54,547 bases of DNA from Planctomycetota bacterium (GCA_020426005.1 JAGQQW010000009.1:1-54547), one strand, 5' to 3'; numbered from the stretch's first letter, positions 17,348-25,736 are shown. The notes: generated from the letters alone by a model not told the origin. Numbers and translations are program-made.

Positions 17348-18376
17348 ATGGCTTCCCTGATCCACAACGTCTTTGCGACGATCACCGTGAGCGCGCTCAC
17401 GGTTGCGACCGCCTGCGTGACATCGAGCCCGATCCACGCGCAGAAGCAAGCAACGACCGTATTCTCGCTCGCGAAGCGAACTCCGCTCGTACTGCACGTC
17501 CGTGTCACCGATCGCAGAGAATCCGGTGAGGCCTTGCGCATCACGTTCACGATGCTCGAGGCGTTGCGAGGCAACCCGACCGTGGCGCTCGAACTAGAGG
17601 AACTCGGTGCACATCACTGCGGAGCCGCTTGCCACGGACTCGAAGTCGGGTCGCGCATGATCCTGTTCGCGACCGAACGCGACGGTCAACTGCGCGTTCG
17701 AGGCGGCTCACGCGGACTCCTGCACGAGAGTGACGAACGAATGGCGCTGATGCGCACGCTCGTTGCGGAACCCGAGCCCGCCGCAATGATCCGCCTCGTG
17801 ACCGGTGCTTTGAATTCCAAGGACTCGCGCATCGCGGAAGACGCGGCATTGGCACTCGCGACGCTACCGGGACTCGAACGCATGAAGGACGACGACCGCG
17901 CTCGACTCGAGCTCGCCGTCGAGACTGAACTTCGTGCATCATCGTCGAGGCTGTTCGGTTTGCTCACTGCAAGCACGCGAGTCAGCCCGACGTTCGCGGC
18001 CAAAACCGCATGGAGCCTCTGGCTCGAACCACGACGGGCACCGTGGCACTCCGTCGCGAAGTGCGTTCTGGTCGAGGACGTGCCGGCGCAAGTGACGACC
18101 GAGAGCGTGGACTTCGCGAGCCTCGACGTCGAAGGGCGCCGACGAACGGCCATGCTGTTCCAAGGCATTCGATCGGACACGCATGGAGGCGCCCTCCTCC
18201 GGAGACTCGCGAGCGACGTCGACCCTCGGGTGCGCGCAGAAGCCGTGGCCGCCTTGCTTCTTCGCGGAACGGATCCAGGAGTCGTCGCGAGCGACACGCG
18301 CCGCGCCGCCGACGTCATCGTCCTGCGCGAACAGGGGTCCCGATACGGCGCGATTCGCCCGAAGACGCGACGCTGA
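17348..18376 (+). CDS. Secreted protein of unknown function with C-terminal helical-repeat region
   Basis: A 342-aa protein I do not recognise. The N-terminus is a signal peptide ending near SSPIHAQKQ; a lipobox-like ATAC earlier in it makes a lipoprotein possible. Residues ~38-130 form a beta-rich domain with three Cys (HHCGAACHGL) and the phrase GSRMILFATERDG. From about residue 145 the sequence is alpha-helical with HEAT-like pieces (RIAEDAALALATLPGL, DVDPRVRAEAVAALLLRG). It begins 7 bp after the zincin lipoprotein and is surely cotranscribed with it, so it may be an accessory or modulating factor of that protein. No catalytic motif is visible. Confidence 0.7.
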   Translation: MASLIHNVFATITVSALTVATACVTSSPIHAQKQATTVFSLAKRTPLVLHVRVTDRRESGEALRITFTMLEALRGNPTVALELEELGAHHCGAACHGLEVGSRMILFATERDGQLRVRGGSRGLLHESDERMALMRTLVAEPEPAAMIRLVTGALNSKDSRIAEDAALALATLPGLERMKDDDRARLELAVETELRASSSRLFGLLTASTRVSPTFAAKTAWSLWLEPRRAPWHSVAKCVLVEDVPAQVTTESVDFASLDVEGRRRTAMLFQGIRSDTHGGALLRRLASDVDPRVRAEAVAALLLRGTDPGVVASDTRRAADVIVLREQGSRYGAIRPKTRR

Positions 18377-18424
18377 CATTGCTTTGCAGCCTTCGCACGC
18401 GGAGCGCGGCGGCATGATGCACGT

Positions 18425-19138
18425 ATGCACCGCACGGTAGTCCGCGTTTTCCTGCACGTATTCTTCGGCGTCGCGATCTTGCTCGGGCCTGGCTGTTCGA
18501 GCGGAAGGGGCGCACGCGACGGGCAACGATCGACGACCTACTCATGGGTATGGATCGTCACCGGTCCCAACGACGGTGCGACGACCGGCGCCGCGCGCAC
18601 CGAGGCGTTCCAGGGCCACTTCGCGAACATGAAGCGCATGGCCCGTGACCGCCAACTCCTCGTGGCCGGTCCATTCGGCGAGCCGCGTGCCCAGCGCAAT
18701 CATCGCGGCATGTTCCTGCTGAACACAGCGGACGAGCAAACGGCGCGTGCGATCGCGAGTTCGGACCCGACAGGTCGGGCAGGCATCTTCCTGTTCGACA
18801 TCGAGCCGTTCGTGACGAACGATGCAATCGATCGACTGAACGACATGCACGAAAAGGCAGTGGTCGAATCCGGCATCGAAGCTCCCCCACCCGGTTTTCA
18901 CTGCCGCAGCTACATACTCGTGAGCCACGAGGATGCGGCTCATGCGCACACGATGCTCGCGCACGAACACGTCCTGTTCGACGGCATCTTGGGTCGGGGC
19001 GCGAATCGCCGCTACCTTGCGTGCCTGGACGCCACCTCGAAGGACGATGTGATGCCCCTGTTGTCCGAGCAGGGCCGCGAAGCATGGACGATCATGGCGT
19101 GGTACGCGACCGAGGAGATCGTGCGACTACGCCGGTGA
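18425..19138 (+). CDS. Lipoprotein with two YciI-like domains
   Basis: A 237-aa protein from ATG 18425. The signal peptide ends in a lipobox (LGPGCSS). Residues ~40-135 fit the YCII-related fold: AFQGHFANMKRMARDRQLLVAGPFGEP (conserved His, then a return strand), then ADEQTARAIASSDPTGRAGIFLFDIEPF. A second, weaker copy follows (SYILVSHEDAAHAH...YLACLDATSKDDVMPLL), so it looks like a domain duplication. YciI proteins are small ferredoxin-like fold proteins, mostly of unknown enzymatic role; a secreted lipidated form is unusual. A CATGAT -10-like hexamer lies 6 nt before the ATG. The last 12 bp overlap the end of the convergent kinase-like gene. Confidence 0.7.
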   Translation: MHRTVVRVFLHVFFGVAILLGPGCSSGRGARDGQRSTTYSWVWIVTGPNDGATTGAARTEAFQGHFANMKRMARDRQLLVAGPFGEPRAQRNHRGMFLLNTADEQTARAIASSDPTGRAGIFLFDIEPFVTNDAIDRLNDMHEKAVVESGIEAPPPGFHCRSYILVSHEDAAHAHTMLAHEHVLFDGILGRGANRRYLACLDATSKDDVMPLLSEQGREAWTIMAWYATEEIVRLRR

Positions 19139-19894
19139 CCCCGTGCGTCGGAACATCCAGGAGAACAAGCGACGCACGTGCGCTTTCGCGATTCCGAAAT
19201 CGCGCTCGAAGCGGAACCGCCGCCTCGTCCATCCTTCGCCGATCGTTCGCAGAGACTCCATGCGATCTTCATCGTCCAAGCAATAGCCGGCGAGAAAGTG
19301 ACGTCTCCAGTCCGCAGTGGTCTCTCGTCGACGGCTCTCGCCGAGCGCAGCAGCGTACAAGTCGACCATCGCTTCGCGCGTGCCGACGACGCTTCGCGAA
19401 CGTCGGTGAACGAAGGGGAGGTCACAGAGCACCGGCATCTCCGTCGAAGTGTCGTCCCCGATCCGCAACAACCAATTACGAGGCGATGCGGAGTTGCAAA
19501 CGAAGCCAGCGTCGTGGATCTGGCGTAGCGCGGTACCGACCGATCGCGCGAGACGCGGATCGTCGCCCCCCGGATTCGCGAGCCGCTGCCGCATGGTCTC
19601 GGTCGACTCGAGGTAACGAGTATGCAGGGTCGATGCCGTCGTGAACCCCATGCGCCGCGCCTCGACCCAATCGAGCGCTTCGATGGTCGGCAAGCCACAC
19701 CGGTGCATCGCGTCGATGTTGTCGTACTCACGTCGCGCCCGAGACCGGCGACAGAACTCACGCCACCGCAAGTACCACGGAACCCTGTATTCCTTGACGC
19801 AAACGCCGTCGACGACGAACACGTCCACACGAGGCTCATGCTTGATCACACGCGCCGTCTGCATGTTCATGCGGCTCAACGTTGCGACTTTCAT
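19127..19894 (-). CDS. LPS (Kdo/WaaP)-type kinase-like protein lacking the HxD catalytic Asp
   Basis: A 255-aa protein whose ATG overlaps the stop of the upstream lipoprotein gene (ATGA). The pattern follows small LPS-core kinases: a candidate Lys34 (VCVKEYRVP), Glu56 (ARREYDNIDAMH), then LRQIHDAGFVCNSASPRNWLLR and MPVLCDLPF. In active KdkA/WaaP-type enzymes the catalytic loop reads H.DL..RN; here it is CNSASPRN (133-140), so the His-x-Asp is replaced while the Asn and the downstream Asp158 remain. It could be a pseudokinase, or an enzyme using another base. It is the last gene of the 25.6-19.1 kb cluster and overlaps the convergent YciI-like gene by 12 bp. Basic and cytosolic or membrane-peripheral. 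Confidence 0.65.
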   Translation of the reverse strand: MKVATLSRMNMQTARVIKHEPRVDVFVVDGVCVKEYRVPWYLRWREFCRRSRARREYDNIDAMHRCGLPTIEALDWVEARRMGFTTASTLHTRYLESTETMRQRLANPGGDDPRLARSVGTALRQIHDAGFVCNSASPRNWLLRIGDDTSTEMPVLCDLPFVHRRSRSVVGTREAMVDLYAAALGESRRRETTADWRRHFLAGYCLDDEDRMESLRTIGEGWTRRRFRFERDFGIAKAHVRRLFSWMFRRTGSPA

Positions 19895-20310
19895 CCGAAG
19901 AGCACCTGGGCGACCGTGATCGCCGCATCGTCGTAGCGCGTGACGACGAACACCTCGGATCCGGTCTGCACACTGCCTCGAGGAACCCGAACCTCGACGC
20001 CGGCCTGGAGGCGCGGGGTCGCCGCGATGGTTTCGATCAATTCGAACTCCGGGCCGGGACCGCGAACTTCGACGGCGTTCACCGTCGTATCGGCGACTCG
20101 AATGCTGAGCTTCCACTCTCCGTTCACGCGTTCGGCAACCGTCGACGCGGCTCTCGAGTCACCGGGCCCCCAGATCGTTCCGGCGGGGACTGCCGGGGCG
20201 ACCGAACGCCCGGCATTCGTATTCGAAGCGGATCGTCCGCCGCAGCCCGCGAGCATCGCGACGAGCGCGAACACCGTGCAGGCGCCGAAAGGAACTGTGG
20301 ACGGCTTCAT
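19891..20310 (-). CDS. Small lipoprotein of unknown function
   Basis: A 139-aa protein with the signal MKPSTVPFGACTVFALVAMLAGCGG, lipobox LAGC. The mature part is a single all-beta domain (GEWKLSIRVADTTVNAVEVRGPG...FVVTRYDDAAITVAQVLFG) without recognised motifs. It is translationally coupled to the kinase-like gene (ATGA overlap). The ATG at 20310 has no Shine-Dalgarno but lies 8 nt after TATATT, so the transcript is probably leaderless. Confidence 0.7.
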   Translation of the reverse strand: MKPSTVPFGACTVFALVAMLAGCGGRSASNTNAGRSVAPAVPAGTIWGPGDSRAASTVAERVNGEWKLSIRVADTTVNAVEVRGPGPEFELIETIAATPRLQAGVEVRVPRGSVQTGSEVFVVTRYDDAAITVAQVLFG

Positions 20311-20318
20311 TTACGAAG

Positions 20319-20324
20319 AATATA
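20319..20324 (-). promoter_or_regulatory. -10 element (TATATT) for the lipoprotein/kinase-like pair
   Basis: The minus strand reads TATATT, then 8 nt, then the ATG at 20310. A TTGGGA that could be a -35 ends 16 nt upstream. This AT-rich patch stands out in a GC-rich setting and implies an internal promoter in the cluster. Confidence 0.5.
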
Positions 20325-20390
20325 TCCACGCTCCGTCAAATCCCAACACCCCGCGGGGTCGGGCCGGAACGGCTTGCCGGCTGTCGAACC

Positions 20391-21146
20391 TCAGCCGCGT
20401 GGCCTGCGCAACGCTGGCTCGAGCACGTTGGGATCGACGGGTTCGGGGCGTGCCCGTTCGTGGACGCGGCGGAGCCACGAGGCGGCCATCCCGTGATTCG
20501 GGTCGACCTCCAGCACTTCGGACAAGATCTGCTTGGCCTCGTCGAAGCCTTCCAGCAACGCGAGCGAGAGTGCGAGGCCGACTCGCGCATCGACCGAATC
20601 CGGGTCGGCTACGAGCACGGCGCGGTAGAACTCGGCAGCCAATCGCCCTTCGCCGACTTGCAACAGCAGGCTAGCGAGGTCGAAGCGCAACTCGTCCTTC
20701 CAGCCTTCGGGGCGTCCCGCCCACCCGGCCTCGGCGAGGACACCCGCGAAGTGGCGCCGCATCGATCGCTCGAAATCACGGCGTGCCAGCAGAAGCATGC
20801 AATCCCCGTCCTCACGGCGTTCGTCGACGAAGAGACCTGCCTCGTGGGCAAGAAGGCGCTCGAACGACGCCACGTCGACCCTGGACGGATCGATGAGGAG
20901 TGCGAGCCGCCCACCGTTCTTGAGCGCGCGCCGCCATTCTGCGAACACTCGCGTCTCACATCCGGTGGAGAGCGACTCCGTATGTGCGATCACGTAGTCG
21001 AGGCTCGCATCCGGGCAATCGATCGAATCACCGGCGATATGCGTAATCGATGTGCCGAACGGCTGCTCCCCGCGCGCAACGAGCTGTGCACCCGAGCCGA
21101 TCGCGAAGGGCTCCAAACTGCCATGACGAACCAGGACCTCGGCCAT
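20391..21146 (-). CDS. Methyltransferase-like protein with C-terminal TPR segment
   Basis: A 251-aa protein from ATG 21146, with a clear GGAG Shine-Dalgarno. The middle of the N-terminal domain looks like a class I SAM methyltransferase: DSIDCPDASLDYVIAHTESL, then FAEWRRALKNGGRLALLIDPS, the post-II strand and loop. Motif I, however, is not a normal DxGxGxG: the corresponding stretch is FAIGSGAQLVARGEQP, and the post-I acidic residue is missing. From ~145 to 240 there are TPR-like helices (AEFYRAVLVADPDSVDARVGLALSLALLEG). It may bind a related nucleotide or act as a scaffold. Unassigned beyond that. It sits between the second GpsA-like gene and the lipoprotein gene. Confidence 0.55.
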   Translation of the reverse strand: MAEVLVRHGSLEPFAIGSGAQLVARGEQPFGTSITHIAGDSIDCPDASLDYVIAHTESLSTGCETRVFAEWRRALKNGGRLALLIDPSRVDVASFERLLAHEAGLFVDERREDGDCMLLLARRDFERSMRRHFAGVLAEAGWAGRPEGWKDELRFDLASLLLQVGEGRLAAEFYRAVLVADPDSVDARVGLALSLALLEGFDEAKQILSEVLEVDPNHGMAASWLRRVHERARPEPVDPNVLEPALRRPRG

Positions 21147-21281
21147 TGACTGCTCCGATTGACGCGTTGTGTCGCGGGAACGGCGTCGACCGAGTCGGAC
21201 CGACGCCTCTGTCAGCGCCTTCTCATCGGCAGAACAGGGGCATCGACTGTTGGAAAAATGCGCGATCTGGGGCCGCGCAGT

Positions 21282-22319
21282 TCATCGAATGCGCCGAAAC
21301 TCGTCCAAGAAGGCGTCAACGCCGATCCGCTCCTTGACGAATTCGTGCAAACAGCGCAGCAGCGTGCATTCCGAGAAGCCCGGGATCGCCGCAAATCCGT
21401 CGAGCGAACGAAGGCCTTCGCACGAGCGCCGCAGGTTCCGCATCGTCGACCGAACGTCCGCCGCGGTGAATCCGCGACCGAGCAGCAGGCCGACTTCGCG
21501 GTCCTCGCCATGCCCGCTCGCAGTCATCCAGATCGATGCGCCCCAGACCGCGGAAGCCATGGAGAAGCTCTCGCTGCGCGCGCCGAAGTGCTCGACTCCG
21601 AGTTCTTGCAACTGTGCTGCCGCCCGAATGATCAGGCGCGCGAGCACGGTCGTACCGATACCCGCACCGTGTGCACAACCGGCGAGCAGCGCCAGCACGT
21701 GCGTCGCAGCGCACGCGAACTCCGTACTCACGACGTCATCTTCCGAATTGAGGATGATGCGATCGCTCGCAAAGAGCGATCGAAGCTCGTACAGGATCTC
21801 GGGATCCGCCGAAGAAATCGTCGCCATGAACGGGTCCGAGCTCACGAGATCCCTCGCGAGGGTTTCTCCTGCGAGGACCGCGTATCCGCGCAGTTTGTCG
21901 CCGAGGCGCTCCGTCACGATGTCCGAGAGCAACCGGCCGGACGCTGCATCGACGGCACACGTCGACGACACGATGACGACAGGGTGAGTCCAGTGCGCCT
22001 CGATGTCGTCGAGCACGGAATGCACTTCCTCGGACGGCATCGCGAGAATCAACACGTCCGACCGACCGATCGCCGAGCAATCGGCTGCGATCTCCACACG
22101 ATCGTGGATGCGAACATCGGGGTGCAGATGCGAGTGACGACGCTCCCAGCGCAGACATCGCACGAGCTCTGCATCGGTGTCGTAGGCGCGGAGATGCCAG
22201 CCGGCAGGCTGACGATCGCCCAACTCCTTGAGGAGCACGAATCCGAACCGACCGATTCCATGAAGGAAGACCTCCTTGGGCGCAGAGGTCGAACGTGGTA
22301 CTAGGCTGAGCGTGGACAT
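21282..22319 (-). CDS. GpsA-like (NAD(P)-dependent glycerol-3-phosphate dehydrogenase-like) protein B
   Basis: A protein of 345 aa from ATG 22319. A Rossmann start VFLHGIGRFGFVLL carries GxGxxG (21-26), and DVLILAMPSEEVHSVL and YAVLAGETLARDLVSSDPFMATI follow the GpsA order (A.P...., then the G.S/T.A.E-like loop). The region expected to hold the catalytic Lys (GA.KN in GpsA) reads FACAATHVLALLAG, with no Lys. The GLGDL.LT motif is replaced by AVWGASIWMTASG. The rest of the helical domain (REVGLLLGRGFTAADV) is recognisable. It therefore resembles GpsA in fold but seems to lack catalytic residues. Its length is normal (~335-345). A paralogue lies two genes upstream. Confidence 0.65.
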   Translation of the reverse strand: MSTLSLVPRSTSAPKEVFLHGIGRFGFVLLKELGDRQPAGWHLRAYDTDAELVRCLRWERRHSHLHPDVRIHDRVEIAADCSAIGRSDVLILAMPSEEVHSVLDDIEAHWTHPVVIVSSTCAVDAASGRLLSDIVTERLGDKLRGYAVLAGETLARDLVSSDPFMATISSADPEILYELRSLFASDRIILNSEDDVVSTEFACAATHVLALLAGCAHGAGIGTTVLARLIIRAAAQLQELGVEHFGARSESFSMASAVWGASIWMTASGHGEDREVGLLLGRGFTAADVRSTMRNLRRSCEGLRSLDGFAAIPGFSECTLLRCLHEFVKERIGVDAFLDEFRRIR

Positions 22320-22389
22320 CGTAAGTGCGTTGGTTTCGGATTCGTTCCCATCTTGAACTCCGAAACTCCACCGCCGAGACGCCCGTGTC

Positions 22390-23115
22390 TCAGTCGGTAT
22401 CGAACTTCAACGCATGGGGTTCGTTGCGCGCGACCTCGCCACCGGATTGGGCTTCCGATTGGCCGTCCATCTGATCGACGAGGAACCAAGCACCTTGGGT
22501 GACAGGTGCGGGAAACATCTCGATACGTCGACTTCGAAGAAGTCGATCGATGACTTGTTCGATGGACGTGCCAACGTCTCCGCTGTACGCGAGCTGTTGC
22601 GCAACGCTGTTGTGGATTTCGTCGAGTGTCGCCTGATCGAACTTGTAGAACCCGAGACAGCGTCCCGACGAGCTCTTCTTGGTGAGACTCGTCCCGAGGG
22701 CGACGACCTTGTCGCGCTCGACGCTGGCGCGTGGCGACTTGGTGTCCCAAGTATCGAACTCGATCGCACACGTACTGCGGTCGTTCTGAATGAGAGCTTT
22801 GAGCAACGCTCCATCGAACGACACGCGCCCGTCGAGAAAGAGCAAGCCACTCGACGATACGAGCACGTCGCGAGCGTCGAACAGCCGATATGCGCTCCCC
22901 GACGGCTCATCGCGATCGAGAACGTGAATGAGCAGCTCGAGGTGATTGGCACGACACCATTCCTCGAGTGCGTCGCCGCCACCGCGACAGAGGATCGCGA
23001 CTTCGAAGACGTGATTCTCGCGCAACGCGCGCAGCGTCGAGTCGATGAGCTTCTCGCCGCGGATCTCACAGAACCCACGATCAGCATCGGGCAACCAGAC
23101 GACAGCGCGGCACAT
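22390..23115 (-). CDS. Degenerate GT-A nucleotidyltransferase-like protein
   Basis: A 241-aa protein from ATG 23115, sharing one base with the upstream stop (TGATG); a GTG at 23118 is also in frame. The start AVVWLPDADRGFCEIRGEKLIDSTLRALRE resembles sugar- or polyol-phosphate nucleotidyltransferases (L.AG.G.R....K.LI...L..L). GSAYRLFDARDVLVSSSGLLFLDGRV mirrors the GTA...AR.....FL.LNGD.L segment. The phosphate-binding LxAGxGxR is not present, and the NGD metal motif has become SSSGLLFLDG, so canonical activity is doubtful. In context its natural product would be CDP-glycerol or a related activated polyol, but that is inference from the neighbours. Confidence 0.55.
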   Translation of the reverse strand: MCRAVVWLPDADRGFCEIRGEKLIDSTLRALRENHVFEVAILCRGGGDALEEWCRANHLELLIHVLDRDEPSGSAYRLFDARDVLVSSSGLLFLDGRVSFDGALLKALIQNDRSTCAIEFDTWDTKSPRASVERDKVVALGTSLTKKSSSGRCLGFYKFDQATLDEIHNSVAQQLAYSGDVGTSIEQVIDRLLRSRRIEMFPAPVTQGAWFLVDQMDGQSEAQSGGEVARNEPHALKFDTD

Positions 23116-24164
23116 CACGATGCGGAGCCTCCCTCGTTCGCGTTTGCCTTGACTGGCATCTCGATCGAGCGGTGCAAGAGTCGCTCCCAGAGTTCGCGTG
23201 TCGAACTCGCGTTCGCAGTGAAATCGGCGAGCGCCGCGAGACCGGGGCAGGCGGACGTGATGCCTCGAGACATCGCTCCGCGCAACGTCGCGAGGACCGG
23301 CACGTCCGTGTGGATTCGCGACCGTTGACCGTAAGTGGCGTCCCCCTCCGTGAGATGCACGACGGCGTCGTCGAGCGTGAACCCGCGGCCGAGCAAGCGG
23401 CCGAGCCGTCGGCTCGCCGTCTCATGGAGCATCGCAGAGGGCAACTCGATCGCCCACGGGCCTTGATGGCCTCCGAAGGCCGAAGCCTCGAGTATCTGCT
23501 CGCGCTCCGACATCGCGACGATCTCGTCACTGGCGGCGCGAAGCGTCCACGCCCGCGTGCCCGTCGTGAGTTCGGCACCTTCGGTGAGCCCGAGGAGCAG
23601 AGCCATGACTTCGGCGAACGCGGCAGCCCATTCGACGGCGCGCACATCCGGGCTGCGCCGTAAGTGCAGATCGCCGTCGACGAGCAGTTCTCCGAGTGCT
23701 TCGCGAGCTTCAGCATCCTCGCAGGCGAGCGTCGCATGCGTCGGAGTCACCGATTGCAGATCTCGAGCCGTCAGACCGCCAGCGAGAACCGCGTAGTTCT
23801 CCAGGCGCGAACCGAGCCGCGTGGCGATGGCTTCTCCGAGTGTCACTCCGGACGGATCGAGCCCGCGGGACAGTTGCAGGATGCGCAGTGGACCCGCACG
23901 CCGCGCAGCGATCGACTGCACCATTTCGACGGTCTTGGCCGCATCGACTGCGAGGACGAACCACTCCGGACCGTTCCAATCGTGGACTTCCCAGGCGTCT
24001 TCGATCGCTGGGTCGCGAGCGACGAGACCGTGACGATTCGCGAACGCCTCGCCAGTGGGTGTCGACCCGACGACTGCCATCCCGCTCGCGCGCACTTGGC
24101 AGGACGCAGCTTCCTTCGAAACAGGGTCGATGTTCGCCAACTCAGGCGTGGTGAGTGCTGTCAT
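23115..24164 (-). CDS. GpsA-like protein A, divergent paralogue
   Basis: A 349-aa protein from ATG 24164; an upstream TTG at 24224 is less likely. LRILQLSRGLDPSGVTLGEAIATRLG and LENYAVLAGGLTARDLQSVTPTHATLACED match the central part of glycerol-3-phosphate dehydrogenases (S.KGL......L.E.I...LG, AVL.GP..A.E). The N-terminal nucleotide loop is VVGSTPTGEAF instead of GxGxxG. The Lys-bearing helix reads WAAAFAEVMALLLG without Lys. It aligns by eye with the gene at 21282-22319 (RLGRLLGRGFTLDDAVVHL vs EVGLLLGRGFTAADVRSTM), so the two are paralogues. They may form a heteromeric, non-catalytic or altered-specificity complex. Confidence 0.6.
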   Translation of the reverse strand: MTALTTPELANIDPVSKEAASCQVRASGMAVVGSTPTGEAFANRHGLVARDPAIEDAWEVHDWNGPEWFVLAVDAAKTVEMVQSIAARRAGPLRILQLSRGLDPSGVTLGEAIATRLGSRLENYAVLAGGLTARDLQSVTPTHATLACEDAEAREALGELLVDGDLHLRRSPDVRAVEWAAAFAEVMALLLGLTEGAELTTGTRAWTLRAASDEIVAMSEREQILEASAFGGHQGPWAIELPSAMLHETASRRLGRLLGRGFTLDDAVVHLTEGDATYGQRSRIHTDVPVLATLRGAMSRGITSACPGLAALADFTANASSTRELWERLLHRSIEMPVKANANEGGSAS

Positions 24165-24306
24165 CTGCGATCTTCGCTCGCACGTAATGACCGATGGACC
24201 TCGGCACACAACGGAACACGGCAATCCGCCGCTTTCATCGGCATTTCCCGGTCAAGGACTGCAGGGAATACCACGCGAAATGACCGCGACGTGGATCACG
24301 CTCGCG

Positions 24307-25635
24307 TTACTCGGCTGCGGATTCCGACGCCCGATCACCGCGAAACTCGAGGATCGCCGTGTGGATTCGACGGCAGTTCTCCGCGTCCACGTGATCGTGG
24401 AACAACCGCCGCGTACGCGTGCGATCGGCTTCGTGATCTTCGGGAGTCTCGAGCGCGCTCGCAATCGCGTCGAAGAAGTCGTCCCAGGTCCGGACTAGCG
24501 GGCCGCAGCAGAGCCAATCCCAGTCGTAGTACAACCATCGCTCTCGATCCGCGACCGCGTCGAGCTCTTCTCGGCGAAAGAAGATGATCGGACGGTCGAG
24601 CAAGAGGTAGTCGCAGAACGTGTTGGATCCGTCGGTCGCGAAGACATCGAACCCATCCAAGTGGTGGTGCAAGTCTCCACACTCGAACAGGTGCACGCGC
24701 TCACACATGGACAATCGCCGCAGCGAGTCCGAACTCGGCACGTGACCGTCACCGAGCGGAACGAAGAGCTCGGCATCGCAGGCCTCGAGCTTCTTGTCGG
24801 CTACGCTCGGCTCCAGGTTCGCGAGTGCATCGAAACTCGAGTGCGTGAAGCTCGTCGCCAAACCACCGGGCATATAGAGGACACGTCGCGGCCCGAGCCG
24901 CACACGAAGCTGCCGCTGCACCATGAGGTCGGTACGAGCGAGGCCCGTCACGGCGATACGATCCCGCGTCGTCCCGTACGCGCTCAGCGCATTCGGAATC
25001 GCGTGCGTCGACGCGACGGTGAGCAGATCGAATCGATCCGTCTCGCTCGGAAGGAGATGGTCGAGCATGCCGCGACACCAGGAGGCGAAGCGACGAACGG
25101 GCCCGGCATGGATCGGTCCGGCGTGGAGATCTCTTCCGGTTCGTGCGAGCGGCGTCCCTCTCCCGACCTGGACCACCGTGGTACCCCCACCGAGTACGAA
25201 GCGGTGCAGGTCTCGGGTGGAACCGTGGCTCGTGACCGCCACACTCGCGCGCATGTGGATTTTCGTGCTCTCCCACGAAAACGTGGAGGCGACATCGAGC
25301 CCACGTTCTTGGAGCTTTGCGAGCACGTCCGCGTCGTGCGTCACCCAGACGCACCGCACGCCGGGATGGTGCAGCGCCATCCATTGGAAGAAATGGCGTG
25401 CATTGTCGGCATAGTCCTCGCCCCGACAGCCACCGAAGACCCAGAGGTCGGGCTTCTTCGGCACGAAGTGCGAGACGACGCGTAAGGGCGTGTAGAGGAA
25501 TGCAGCGAGATAGCCACGGCAGACTTCGAGCGTCGTGCGTCGCAAGGAACTTCCGTGCGCGGACCGACCCGTTGGAGGCTGCGCCGTCGTGACGTGCCGA
25601 TGGGGAGGACGTTCGGTGACACCTGTCGCAGTCAT
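24307..25635 (-). CDS. CDP-glycerol glycerophosphotransferase (TagB/TagF)-like protein
   Basis: A 442-aa protein from ATG 25635, with GGAG 4 nt upstream. The C-terminal half is a GT-B type acceptor/donor fold: DVFATDGSNTFCDYLLLDRPIIFFRREELD matches the I(S/T)DYSS..FDYLLL.KPIIF hallmark of teichoic-acid glycerophosphotransferases. Upstream, LWVFGGCRGEDYADNARHFF also matches (G......DN...L). The essential His of HGTPLK is Arg here (VGRGTPLAR), and the second family His (LHP) aligns with VPLGDGH. The expected role is adding glycerol-phosphate to a lipid or glycan at the cytoplasmic face. A hydrophobic patch near residues 40-57 may dock it on the membrane. It is the first gene of the cluster and is followed by a 142-bp gap. 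Confidence 0.75.
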   Translation of the reverse strand: MTATGVTERPPHRHVTTAQPPTGRSAHGSSLRRTTLEVCRGYLAAFLYTPLRVVSHFVPKKPDLWVFGGCRGEDYADNARHFFQWMALHHPGVRCVWVTHDADVLAKLQERGLDVASTFSWESTKIHMRASVAVTSHGSTRDLHRFVLGGGTTVVQVGRGTPLARTGRDLHAGPIHAGPVRRFASWCRGMLDHLLPSETDRFDLLTVASTHAIPNALSAYGTTRDRIAVTGLARTDLMVQRQLRVRLGPRRVLYMPGGLATSFTHSSFDALANLEPSVADKKLEACDAELFVPLGDGHVPSSDSLRRLSMCERVHLFECGDLHHHLDGFDVFATDGSNTFCDYLLLDRPIIFFRREELDAVADRERWLYYDWDWLCCGPLVRTWDDFFDAIASALETPEDHEADRTRTRRLFHDHVDAENCRRIHTAILEFRGDRASESAAE

Positions 25636-25723
25636 GATCTCCGGCCATGATCGACGGAAAGCCCTCCCGGACTTGCGCCGAAAAGCACGACACCGTGCCC
25701 GTAGGATGGCGCCGCGATGCTGC

Positions 25724-25729
25724 TATGGT
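25724..25729 (+). promoter_or_regulatory. Extended -10 (TGCTATGGT) for ilvE, leaderless geometry
   Basis: TGCTATGGT is followed by exactly 7 nt and the ilvE ATG at 25737. No Shine-Dalgarno is possible in that space. No clear -35 is seen. Confidence 0.5.
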
Positions 25730-25736
25730 CTCGCGA

